Source: Psychrobacillus mangrovi
Lineage (GTDB): Bacteria; Bacillota; Bacilli; Bacillales_A; Planococcaceae
Length of the DNA stretch: 64,000 nt
NCBI RefSeq assembly: GCF_037104765.1
Contig: NZ_JBAWSY010000004.1
Location: 1 to 64,000, forward strand
Reading direction: 5' to 3'
Under the pieces are notes generated by a model. That model ran no database searches, was not told the DNA's origin, and worked only from the letters and a program-made list of their open reading frames with translations. The position numbers and the translations under genes were made by a program. Positions 41,580 to 49,805 of the stretch are shown here, in pieces. How positions within the stretch are numbered: position 1 is the first letter of the stretch; every line of letters begins with the position of its first letter.

Positions 41580-42644
41580 TTGGATATAAAATTACTTCTT
41601 GCTTTTATCGTATCTCTGGTAACGGCAATTGCTGTTACTCCACTCGTTATAAAATTGGCACATAAGATAGGAGCTGTAGATAAACCTAACAAGCGGAAGG
41701 TTCATCAAAACGTGATGCCAAGATTAGGTGGACTCGCAATATTCATTGCAGTAACAGTTGGATATTTTGTGGCAGGATTATATGAAGCAAAGATAACTGG
41801 TATTATTGTTGGTGCATTGATTATCATTGTTTTGGGAATAATAGATGACAAGTATGAAATTTCTGCAAAAATAAAATTATTAGGACAAATCCTTGCTGCT
41901 TGTGCAGTAATGGGAAGTGGTCTAACTATCGAAGTGTTAAATATTCCATTTTTAGGTGTATTTGATCTTGGGATATTTTCTTACGTCGTTACATTATTTT
42001 GGATTTTGGCAATTACAAATGCTATTAACTTAATTGATGGATTAGATGGTTTATCAGCAGGTATCTCCTCTATCGTATTTGCTAGTATTGCTTTTCTGGC
42101 ATTTTCAGCAGATAAAATGTTAATATTAACTCTTTCCTTAATACTATTAGGTAGTACACTTGGGTTCTTATTTCATAATTTTCACCCAGCCAAAATATTT
42201 ATGGGTGATACTGGATCCATGTTTTTAGGTTATTCTATCGCTATACTTTCTTTACTAGGATTGTACAAAAGTGTGACATTGTTTAGCTTTGTTGTACCAG
42301 TTATGATTTTAGGTGTACCTATTTTTGATACATCGTTTGCGATCATACGCAGACTTGTAAATAGAAAGCCGATATCGGTTGCAGATAAATCGCATTTGCA
42401 TCATCGATTATTGGCGCTTGGTTTATCGCATCGAGATACGGTGTTAGTAATATATGGATTTGGTTTGATATTTAGTATCTCTGCTATTACATTTGAAACG
42501 TTAACGTTGAGATGGGCAATTTTTATCCTTGTCTTTATCTTAATAGCGTTTGAAATTATTGCAGAAAAAATTGGCCTTGTTAACGAAGATTATCGACCAA
42601 TTATTTCTGTGTTCCGTAAGGTTGTTGGGTATAAGCGCAACTAG
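41580..42644 (+). CDS. tagO: Undecaprenyl-phosphate GlcNAc-1-phosphate transferase
   Basis: A 354-residue MraY/WecA/TagO-family membrane enzyme that loads GlcNAc-1-phosphate onto undecaprenyl phosphate, the first step of wall teichoic acids and many secondary wall polymers. Around ten membrane segments are visible. Catalytic runs are VDKPNKRKVHQNVMPRLGG near 32-50, GIIDDKYEIS (Asp pair near 87), NAINLIDGLDGLSAG near 140-154, FMGDTGSMFLGY near 207-218 and KSHLHHRLLALG near 270-281. The TTG at 41580, about 6 nt after AAGGATG, is preferred; the in-frame ATG at 41571 touches that site. It has a good promoter and stands 213 bp before the sugar-nucleotide genes. Confidence 0.94.
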   Translation: MDIKLLLAFIVSLVTAIAVTPLVIKLAHKIGAVDKPNKRKVHQNVMPRLGGLAIFIAVTVGYFVAGLYEAKITGIIVGALIIIVLGIIDDKYEISAKIKLLGQILAACAVMGSGLTIEVLNIPFLGVFDLGIFSYVVTLFWILAITNAINLIDGLDGLSAGISSIVFASIAFLAFSADKMLILTLSLILLGSTLGFLFHNFHPAKIFMGDTGSMFLGYSIAILSLLGLYKSVTLFSFVVPVMILGVPIFDTSFAIIRRLVNRKPISVADKSHLHHRLLALGLSHRDTVLVIYGFGLIFSISAITFETLTLRWAIFILVFILIAFEIIAEKIGLVNEDYRPIISVFRKVVGYKRN

Positions 42645-42660
42645 CTTTTTGGATGATGAG

Positions 42661-42771
42661 AAGCGTTTTATTGTTATATTGAGGCAGCGCGCGGGCCCAC
42701 ACGATTTGGGTCATGCAACCGTTGCGACAGGGATGTCGCGAACTTAGGTTGCCTCGAATGACAAGCGTTTT
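42661..42771. repeat. Small GC-rich hairpin element flanked by 9 bp direct repeats
   Basis: AAGCGTTTT occurs at 42661-42669 and 42763-42771. Between them lies a dyad: GAGGCA (42681) pairs with TGCCTC (42750), and GCGACA pairs with TGTCGC around GGGA. The insert is GC-rich in an AT-rich setting. The flanking direct repeats look like a target-site duplication, but chance is possible. Confidence 0.5.
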
Positions 42772-42857
42772 CAATCAGACAAAGAGAAATACCTTTAAAA
42801 GGGATTTTGTGCTTTTCACATATATATTTAATTTAATGATAGGTTGGTGTAAACGAA

Positions 42858-43970
42858 ATGAAAGTACCGATGTTAGATTTATCTGAGCAATATGCATCAT
42901 TAAAAAGTGAAGTATTAGAAGCGTTAGATAGTGTTATGAGTAGTTCTCAATTTATTCTAGGTGATAACGTGAAGAAACTAGAAGCGGATATCGCTAAGTA
43001 TAGTAATGTGTCTCATGGAATAGGTTGTGGAAATGGTAGTGATGCAATACATATTGCGCTACAAGCTGCTGGAATTGGTGCTGGAGATGAAGTAATTACA
43101 ACACCTTTTACATTTTTTGCAACAGGTGGAGCAATTGTAAGAGCTGGAGCAACTCCAGTCTACGCTGATATTGATCCAGTATCGTTTAATCTTGATCCAA
43201 ACGAAATTGAAAAACATATTACAGATAGAACGAAAGCGATTATTCCAGTACATCTATATGGTCAAATGGCAGATATGGTGCGTATTCGTGAAATCGCAGA
43301 TAAACATAATCTAATTGTAGTAGAAGATGCAGCTCAAGCGATTGGAGCTAAACAAGGAGATTATACTGTTGGGCAATTAGGAGACGCAGCTACTTACAGT
43401 TTCTTCCCGACTAAAAACCTTGGCGCTTATGGTGATGGCGGAATGGTCGTTACAAATAACGATGATATCGCTGAAAAAAGTAGAGTGATTCGAGTGCACG
43501 GTAGTAAACCAAAATACTATCATAGTGTTCTTGGGTATAATAGCCGTTTAGATGAGATACAAGCCGCAGTATTAAATGTGAAATTTCCTCATTTAGATAC
43601 ATGGAGCGAACAACGCAGAAAACATGCGGAATTCTATACAAGCTTACTAAACGAAAAAGTGTCAGAGCATGTTCAAACACCTGTAATCGTAGAAGGATTC
43701 TATCACGTATTCCATCAATACACAATATTGACTGAACGTCGTGATGAATTACAAGCTTATTTAAAAGAAAACGGTGTTGCAACGATGATTTATTACCCTC
43801 TACCATTGCATGTTCAACCTGTTTTTGAAAGCTTAGGATACAAAGAAGGGGATTACCCTAAAGCAGAAAAAGCTGCAAATCAAGCACTTTCTTTACCAAT
43901 GTTCCCAGAATTAAAAGAGGAACAACAACAATACGTTGTAGAAAAGATTGCTGAGTTTTTTGCGAAATAA
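42858..43970 (+). CDS. DegT/DnrJ/EryC1/StrS sugar aminotransferase (WbpE type)
   Basis: A 370-residue PLP enzyme predicted to transaminate the 3-keto sugar UDP-3-keto-GlcNAcA to UDP-2-acetamido-3-amino-2,3-dideoxy-glucuronate using glutamate. PLP Lys186 lies in FFPTKNLGAYGDGG; other family runs are GIGCGNGSDAIHIAL, TPFTFFATGGAI and VEDAAQAIGA. N-terminal VPMLDLSEQYASL is typical of the WbpE/WlbC group. The cluster also has the matching dehydrogenase, oxidoreductase, acetyltransferase and 2-epimerase, which together make the WbpE assignment much more likely than a generic StrS enzyme. The ATG follows AGGTTGGTG. Confidence 0.9.
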   Translation: MKVPMLDLSEQYASLKSEVLEALDSVMSSSQFILGDNVKKLEADIAKYSNVSHGIGCGNGSDAIHIALQAAGIGAGDEVITTPFTFFATGGAIVRAGATPVYADIDPVSFNLDPNEIEKHITDRTKAIIPVHLYGQMADMVRIREIADKHNLIVVEDAAQAIGAKQGDYTVGQLGDAATYSFFPTKNLGAYGDGGMVVTNNDDIAEKSRVIRVHGSKPKYYHSVLGYNSRLDEIQAAVLNVKFPHLDTWSEQRRKHAEFYTSLLNEKVSEHVQTPVIVEGFYHVFHQYTILTERRDELQAYLKENGVATMIYYPLPLHVQPVFESLGYKEGDYPKAEKAANQALSLPMFPELKEEQQQYVVEKIAEFFAK

Positions 43971-44054
43971 TAAAACGGCGATTTGGTAGAGGGGAGCGTT
44001 AATACGTTTCCCTCTACCTGCCTATATTTAGATGTTTTTTGAAGGAGACGCGAA

Positions 44055-44792
44055 ATGTCGGAAAATAAAAGCTATCGTTTATACGATTCATTAGAATTTT
44101 TTTGGAGAAAGAAAATTTGGTTTATTATTATTCCATTAATTGTTGCTGTTCTAGGCTATTTTGGTTCTATGTTAATACCAAAAGATGGTGATTATGTTGG
44201 GAAGAGTACTGTGTTCACTGGTTCCGTAAAACTAGAAGCTTTAACAAATCCTGATCATATCATGGCTAAATATGGTCAACATTTCTCGGGGAAATCTGAA
44301 GTGTTTGTACCAACTAGAAGTTATATTAAAGCAGAAGTTTATGGTGATAATGAAGAAACTGTAGAAAAAGAGCTTAATCAGTTTAATAAACAGCTGTTAG
44401 AAGCATTAATGACTCAACATGATAGAATTATTTCGAGTACAGAAGCATATGCTACTACCCAATCAGAACGTGTGAAAACGTTAAACACAACGATTGAAGC
44501 CTATAAAAATGCTTTGGCGAGCACTGATAATCTAACAGTAATTAACAATTACACAACTTTGTTAAGTGCCGCTGAGATGGATTTAACAAATGCTATGGCT
44601 ACTGTGCAACGTGTTAAAAATGATATCATTGTATTCGAAACACCTGAACTAGCAAAGACAAATGTTGCGAAAACTAAATCGTACGGTGTAGAAGGTGCGG
44701 TTGCTGGGTTCGTTTTAGGAATACTATTGGCAATCTTTATTTTGTCTTTATGGAAATACATCTTAGAAGCAAGAGGGAGTAGAAGAGCATGA
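44055..44792 (+). CDS. Wzz/chain-length-determinant-like membrane protein
   Basis: A 245-residue protein with two membrane segments, about 21-38 (IWFIIIPLIVAVLGYFGSML) and about 213-234 (AVAGFVLGILLAIFILSLW), enclosing an extracytoplasmic helical region (about 120-190, including VKTLNTTIEAYKNALAST). This is the topology of polysaccharide co-polymerases. No partner tyrosine kinase or phosphatase is in the cluster, so it may set chain length in a Wzy system without the CapB-type switch. It overlaps the next gene by 4 bp (ATGA). The ATG follows GAAGGAGACGCGAA. Confidence 0.8.
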   Translation: MSENKSYRLYDSLEFFWRKKIWFIIIPLIVAVLGYFGSMLIPKDGDYVGKSTVFTGSVKLEALTNPDHIMAKYGQHFSGKSEVFVPTRSYIKAEVYGDNEETVEKELNQFNKQLLEALMTQHDRIISSTEAYATTQSERVKTLNTTIEAYKNALASTDNLTVINNYTTLLSAAEMDLTNAMATVQRVKNDIIVFETPELAKTNVAKTKSYGVEGAVAGFVLGILLAIFILSLWKYILEARGSRRA

Positions 44793-45802
44793 TTCAATTT
44801 GCAATTGTAGGTATGGGTTTCATCGCAGATAAACATATAGCTGCTATTCGCAATACAGAAGGCGCTAACTTATTTGCCATTTGTGATACAAACCCAGAAA
44901 GACTAACGATAGATGATGAAAACGTATTGAAATATACTGATTTAGATAAAATGCTTGCGGACAACCCTCAAATTGATGTAGTGAATATATGTGTGCCATC
45001 TGGTCTTCATGCTAATTTGACAAAAATTGTTGCGAAGTATAAAAAACATATTATTACGGAAAAACCAATGGCTTTAAATTCAGGCGATGCGAAAGAAATG
45101 ATGGAAGTGGCGAGACATGAGGGTGTAAAACTTGCAATTGTCCACCCTAATCGATACCGTCCGGCAATAATGGAAGTTCGTAAACTGATGGATGCTAATG
45201 GTTTTGGTAAGATAAGCCATGCAAATGCAACTGTTCGCTGGAACAGGGGACAAGAATATTACGATCAAGCTCCGTGGAGAGGAACGAAAAAATTTGACGG
45301 TGGCGTTCTAATGAATCAAGCAATACATAATTTAGACTTACTTCTTTGGTTTATGGGCCCAGTAAAATCAGTTCAGGGAATGGTTGCAACAAGATTCCGC
45401 GATATCGAAACAGAAGACGTTGCGACTGGAATTGTTGAATTTGAAAGTGGAGCACTAGGCGTAATAGAAGCTGCTACAACCATTTATCCTCAAAACCTTG
45501 AAGAATCCCTTTCCATTTTTGGAGAGACTGCTAGTGTGAAAGTTAGCGGGAAGAATGCTTTGTTTATTGAAACGTGGGATGTAGAAGGGTATAAAGAAGA
45601 GGAAGTAGAATCATTAAAGTCACGTATCCAAAACGATCCTTGGGGTAAAAAAGGACATGACTGTATTATTGAGGATATGGTTGCTGCTATAAATGAGAAT
45701 CGTGAGCCCGCTGTAAGTGGTTTAGACGGGTATAATCCGGTTCGTTTAATCGAAGCTATCATTGAATCATCCGAAACAGGAAAACGTATTACTTTCTCTT
45801 AA
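44789..45802 (+). CDS. Gfo/Idh/MocA-family oxidoreductase (WbpB type)
   Basis: A 337-residue NAD enzyme predicted to oxidise C3 of UDP-GlcNAcA to the 3-keto form that WbpE then aminates. The N-terminal Rossmann run is FAIVGMGFIADKHIAAIRNT, the catalytic ITEKPMALNSGDAKEM lies near 90-105, and the substrate domain has RYRPAIMEVRKLM and GGVLMNQAIHNLDLLLWFMG. The last run is characteristic of the WbpB/WlbA group. It starts inside the stop of the Wzz-like gene. In characterised relatives the NADH is recycled in situ with 2-oxoglutarate, which the transaminase supplies, and both genes are in this cassette. Confidence 0.9.
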   Translation: MIQFAIVGMGFIADKHIAAIRNTEGANLFAICDTNPERLTIDDENVLKYTDLDKMLADNPQIDVVNICVPSGLHANLTKIVAKYKKHIITEKPMALNSGDAKEMMEVARHEGVKLAIVHPNRYRPAIMEVRKLMDANGFGKISHANATVRWNRGQEYYDQAPWRGTKKFDGGVLMNQAIHNLDLLLWFMGPVKSVQGMVATRFRDIETEDVATGIVEFESGALGVIEAATTIYPQNLEESLSIFGETASVKVSGKNALFIETWDVEGYKEEEVESLKSRIQNDPWGKKGHDCIIEDMVAAINENREPAVSGLDGYNPVRLIEAIIESSETGKRITFS

Positions 45803-46315
45803 TTAATTGTCCAATTATTTATTACTGTTGATTTTGATTTTTAACAAGCGGGATTACTTATCTGTAATTGCAGATATTTGAAGCGATTAATAGATTTTAC
45901 TTCAAGCACCCTTCAAGAGCAGCAGAAACACGGATGTGCGCTTTCCGCACGCTACGCATGAGCCTCCGCAGGATGAGTCGCTCCTTCGTCGCTTCCACAT
46001 CCTTTACGGGGTCTCATTCTTCGCGCTCCTGCGGCATGTAAGGCGCACATCCTGAAAACACCGATTGATACAGTATCAAAAGGTTTACCCAGTATTAGCT
46101 ATTCAGGAAAAATGATTGTCATACATTGCGAAAAGAGCTGAAAATTGCCATTTGATCCCGTGCAAACGCCAAAAGCCTAGATGATTAGAAAGTAGAATAC
46201 ATTATACTTTCTAATCTGTTAAAGAAGCGTTAGTATATTGCAAGTACCTTATAATTATGGTGCATATGAAAAAACAAGTTTTACTATACTTATTGATAAT
46301 AAAGGAGAGACTATA
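45803..46315. other. Gene-free stretch inside the polysaccharide cluster
   Basis: AT-rich flanks around the GC-rich element 45932-46052. A promoter for the downstream genes is probable but not clear. An open frame extends from 46238 into the dehydrogenase gene, without ribosome site or homology. Confidence 0.6.
45932..46052. repeat. GC-rich intergenic repeat with inverted ends
   Basis: Ends GGATGTGCGC (45932-45941) and GCGCACATCC (46043-46052) are perfect inverted repeats; CCGCA/TGCGG pair further in. It is of the same general type (GC-rich, CTCCTGCGG-like motifs) as the element at 31590-31775. Confidence 0.75.
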
Positions 46316-47632
46316 ATGTCTACATACTATGAAGAATTATTAGCAAAAATTGAAAACCATACTGCCGTGATCGGTGTTGTAGGATTAGGTTATGTTGGAT
46401 TACCACTTGCGGTTGAAAAAGCAAAAGCTGGTTACAATGTAATTGGTTTTGATGTACAAGAATCTAAAGTACAACAAGTAAACGAAGGTGTTAACTATAT
46501 TGGTGACGTAGTAGATAATGATTTAAAAGATATGGTTGAATCAGGTCACTTAAAAGCATCTTCTGATTATGGTTCTATCAGTTCTGTGGATGCAGTAGCT
46601 ATCTGTGTTCCAACACCTTTAGATATTTATCAACAACCTGATACTTCTTATGTTGAAAGTTCTGTAAATGAAATTGCTAAATATGCTAAAAAAGGAACAC
46701 TTGTTGTTCTTGAATCAACAACATACCCAGGTACTACTGAAGAAATTATTAGAAAAGCTTTAGAAGATAAAGGATTTACTGTAGGTGAAGATATTTTCAT
46801 CGCGTATTCACCAGAGCGTATCGATCCAGGTAATAAAAGCTTTAATACAAAAAACACACCAAAAGTAGTTGGTGGTATTACAGAAAAATGTACGAATGTA
46901 GCAGCTGCACTTTATAGCAGTGTATTAGATGGTGATGTGCATAAAGTTTCAAGCCCTGCAATTGCTGAAATGGAAAAGATTTTTGAAAACACATTCCGTC
47001 ATATTAATATTGCACTAGCAAATGAAATGGCTATTCTATGTGAAAAAATGGGAATCGACGTTTGGGAAGTTATTGATGCAGCAAAAACAAAACCATATGG
47101 CTTCATGGCGTTTTACCCAGGTCCTGGTCTAGGTGGACACTGTATTCCGATCGATCCATTCTATTTAACTTGGAAAGCTAGAGAATATAACTACCACACA
47201 AGATTGATCGAATTAGCTGGTGAAATTAATAACTCTATGCCAGACTACGTTATTACACGTGCAATGCAAATATTAAACGACGATGGTAAAGCACTACGTA
47301 ACGCAAAAGTTCTTTTACTTGGTGTTGCTTACAAAAAAGATATCGACGATATGCGTGAATCTCCATCATTAAAATTAGTTGAGTTGTTATTACATCATGG
47401 TGCAGAGTTTAAAACGGTTGACCCGCATGTAGAGAAATTCAGAGTAAATGGTCAAGTTTTAGAAACAACTGAATTAACGGATGAACTTCTTGAGGCGGCA
47501 GATATTGTAGTCTTAGCAACGGATCATACTGCATTTGATTATGCAAACATCGCGAAAAAATCAAAAGTAATTTTTGATACTCGTAATGCATTCAAAGGTA
47601 TTGAAACTCCAAATCGTTATATCAAACTATAA
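46316..47632 (+). CDS. UDP-N-acetylglucosamine 6-dehydrogenase (WbpA type)
   Basis: A 438-residue NAD enzyme that oxidises the C6 hydroxyl of UDP-GlcNAc to the carboxylate. The Rossmann run is IGVVGLGYVGLPLAVEKAKA near 15-34, with VPTPLDIYQQPDTSYV, AYSPERIDPGNKSF and catalytic Cys276 in GPGLGGHCIPIDPFYL; the C-terminal domain has LLGVAYKKDIDDMRESPSLK. The SPERIDPGN and FYLTWKA runs mark the UDP-GlcNAc/UDP-ManNAc branch rather than UDP-glucose dehydrogenase. The ATG at 46316 follows AAAGGAGAG by 7 nt. It is the first enzyme of the diacetamido-uronic acid route. Confidence 0.93.
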   Translation: MSTYYEELLAKIENHTAVIGVVGLGYVGLPLAVEKAKAGYNVIGFDVQESKVQQVNEGVNYIGDVVDNDLKDMVESGHLKASSDYGSISSVDAVAICVPTPLDIYQQPDTSYVESSVNEIAKYAKKGTLVVLESTTYPGTTEEIIRKALEDKGFTVGEDIFIAYSPERIDPGNKSFNTKNTPKVVGGITEKCTNVAAALYSSVLDGDVHKVSSPAIAEMEKIFENTFRHINIALANEMAILCEKMGIDVWEVIDAAKTKPYGFMAFYPGPGLGGHCIPIDPFYLTWKAREYNYHTRLIELAGEINNSMPDYVITRAMQILNDDGKALRNAKVLLLGVAYKKDIDDMRESPSLKLVELLLHHGAEFKTVDPHVEKFRVNGQVLETTELTDELLEAADIVVLATDHTAFDYANIAKKSKVIFDTRNAFKGIETPNRYIKL

Positions 47633-47644
47633 GGGGCTGCGAAC

Positions 47645-48376
47645 ATGAACTTTATACATGAAACTGCTGAACTTGGCGAAAATACAACTGTTGGTTATTT
47701 CTCTGTCATTGAAGAAGGCGCGAAAATTGGTAACAACGTTCGTGTAGGTAATCGTGTAACGATTCATGCCGGCTCAATTATTGGTGATGGTACAACAATT
47801 GATGATGGAGCAGTAGTTGGAAAACAACCAAAACCTGCTAAAACAAGCACGATGCAAATTACAAAAGAAATTCCCCCGCTACAACTTGGAAAAGAATGTA
47901 CTGTTGGGGCTAATACAATTATATATAGAGGAGCAGTGATTGGTGAAAGTACACTAATCGCTGACCTTGCTACAGTAAGAGAAGATGTGCAAATCGGCTC
48001 ATTCGTAATTATTGGACGTAATGTTACAGTAGAAAACTTTGTAACGATTGGTGACCGTACGAAAATTCAATCAAACTCCTATATTACAGCACACTCTACT
48101 CTGGAAGATCGAGTATTCATCGCTCCTTGTGTGACGACTACAAACGATAACTTTATGGGAAGAACGGAAGCACGGTTTGATAAAATCCGTGGTGCTATAG
48201 TAAAAAGAGGAGCTCGTGTTGGAGGAGCATCTATTATTCTACCTGGAATAACAATTGCGGAAGAAACATTTGTAGCCGCGGGTGCAATCGTTACGAAAGA
48301 TACGGAAGAAAAAACAGTTATTAAAGGATTCCCTGCAAAAATCATGAAAAATGTGCCTGAGGAGGAACTTCTCTAA
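47645..48376 (+). CDS. Left-handed beta-helix N-acetyltransferase (WbpD type)
   Basis: A 243-residue acetyl-CoA-dependent enzyme built of hexapeptide repeats (IGNNVRVGNRVTIHAGSIIG, and IGSFVIIGRNVTVENFVTIG). It is predicted to acetylate the 3-amino group of UDP-GlcNAc3NA. The C-terminal coil has GGASIILPGITIAEETFVAAGAIVTKD and GFPAKIMK, typical of sugar 3-N-acetyltransferases. It is about 50 residues longer than Pseudomonas WbpD, with extra N-terminal coils. It lies 12 nt after the dehydrogenase, and its TAA is directly followed by the flippase GTG. The assignment leans on context, because the fold is shared by many acyltransferases. Confidence 0.85.
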   Translation: MNFIHETAELGENTTVGYFSVIEEGAKIGNNVRVGNRVTIHAGSIIGDGTTIDDGAVVGKQPKPAKTSTMQITKEIPPLQLGKECTVGANTIIYRGAVIGESTLIADLATVREDVQIGSFVIIGRNVTVENFVTIGDRTKIQSNSYITAHSTLEDRVFIAPCVTTTNDNFMGRTEARFDKIRGAIVKRGARVGGASIILPGITIAEETFVAAGAIVTKDTEEKTVIKGFPAKIMKNVPEEELL

Positions 48377-49792
48377 GTGTTTTCTCAGCTAAAACGTTTA
48401 GGAGCGGATTCGCTCCTTTACGCATTTATGAATGTAGGAACAAAACTTATCGCTTTTATACTGTTTCCTTTATATGCCCACTATTTTAATGATACGTCGC
48501 AAATAGGTTTGCTTCAGCTTGTGGATACCAATGTATCGATGCTTACTTTCTTGGTGATTTTTGGTACTGATTCTGCTTTAGCATATTATTATTTTGAATA
48601 TAAAGATAAACAAACTCGTGAAAAATATGTTCGTTCCGTAATGACTTTCCGATTATCGATGGTTATCTTATTATTCGTCGTATTTTTAATTGGTGGAGAT
48701 TGGCTTTCTTCAATACTATTAGACTCCAGTGGATACTCTCAATTATTCTACATTGCACTCGGAACACTTTGCTTAGACACTATAGTAACACTAGTATTAA
48801 CGATTTTAAGATATGAATTTCATACTAAGAGAGTGGTAGCTACAACTGTTGGAAAGATGCTTTTGATAGCCATCGTTTCTATTCTCTTCTTAATGTTCGT
48901 TTGGACTTCACTTGAAGGTATACTATTAGCACGATTAATAAGTGTAGGAATCATAGTATTAGTATTAATAAAACCAGTAAGAGTATACTTACGCCCTTTG
49001 TTTGATTGGAGTATTTTAAAGAAAATTTTAATTTATGCCGCTCCTTTAGTTCCTGCATCTTTAGCTTTTTGGATAATCGCAAATGCAAATAATTATTTTT
49101 TAACAGCTTATGCAACAATATCTGATGTTGGGATTTACGGTACAGCTATTAAATTTGCTACATTCATTACTTTACTGACTAGTGGAATACAACTAGCTTG
49201 GAGACCATTTTCAATGTCATTAAAAGATAAAGAAAGTAGTCCAAAGTTATTTTCTACTTTGTATGCAGCTTTCTTATTGATAGGTAGTTTAGGAGTTTTA
49301 TTATTAGCTACTACTATGCCGTGGATTATTATGGTTATGCCTGAAAAATTTAGAATTGCATTTCAATATGTAGCACCAATTTCTATCGCTACATTTTTAA
49401 GTTTTTATTATATGATTGTCTCAACAGGGATATTTTACACTAAACAGACGAAACATATTTCTATCGCATTTGGAATTGCAGCAGTTGTATCGTTAATATT
49501 AAATTTTATATTCGTGCCGATTTTTTCAATATGGGGTACTGTTATTTCGTATGTTGGAGCATATTGTTTAGCTTTATTTATCGTGTTCCGCAAAAGTCAA
49601 AAGCTCTACTATGTGCCATTCTCAGGATTTAAGATGGCTTGGACAATCTTTTGGTTAATTGCCGCTACACTTGGCATTGTATATATTCAAATAGAAGAAT
49701 TAAATAGTTGGTTAATAGCAGGAGTATGGATTGTATTTATTATCTTAATACTACTTGTTCGAATGGATAAATATTTTGTGAAGAGAAAGTAA
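48377..49792 (+). CDS. Oligosaccharide flippase (Wzx, polysaccharide transporter family)
   Basis: A 471-residue polytopic membrane protein with about 14 hydrophobic segments (SLLYAFMNVGTKLIAFILFP at the N-terminus; later AAPLVPASLAFWIIANANNY and GIYGTAIKFATFITLLTSGIQLAWRPFS). It belongs to the MATE-like polysaccharide flippase family and should move the undecaprenyl-linked repeat unit outward. The GTG at 48377 abuts the upstream stop and has GAGGAGGAAC about 9 nt before. A Wzy-like polymerase and a Wzz-like protein are present, completing a Wzx/Wzy system. Confidence 0.9.
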   Translation: MFSQLKRLGADSLLYAFMNVGTKLIAFILFPLYAHYFNDTSQIGLLQLVDTNVSMLTFLVIFGTDSALAYYYFEYKDKQTREKYVRSVMTFRLSMVILLFVVFLIGGDWLSSILLDSSGYSQLFYIALGTLCLDTIVTLVLTILRYEFHTKRVVATTVGKMLLIAIVSILFLMFVWTSLEGILLARLISVGIIVLVLIKPVRVYLRPLFDWSILKKILIYAAPLVPASLAFWIIANANNYFLTAYATISDVGIYGTAIKFATFITLLTSGIQLAWRPFSMSLKDKESSPKLFSTLYAAFLLIGSLGVLLLATTMPWIIMVMPEKFRIAFQYVAPISIATFLSFYYMIVSTGIFYTKQTKHISIAFGIAAVVSLILNFIFVPIFSIWGTVISYVGAYCLALFIVFRKSQKLYYVPFSGFKMAWTIFWLIAATLGIVYIQIEELNSWLIAGVWIVFIILILLVRMDKYFVKRK

Positions 49793-49805
49793 TGGGGGAA
49801 AAGAC

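Noticed and set aside
48079..48345. Antisense frame opposite the acetyltransferase gene
   Set aside because: Hexapeptide-repeat genes leave open antisense frames; no other support.
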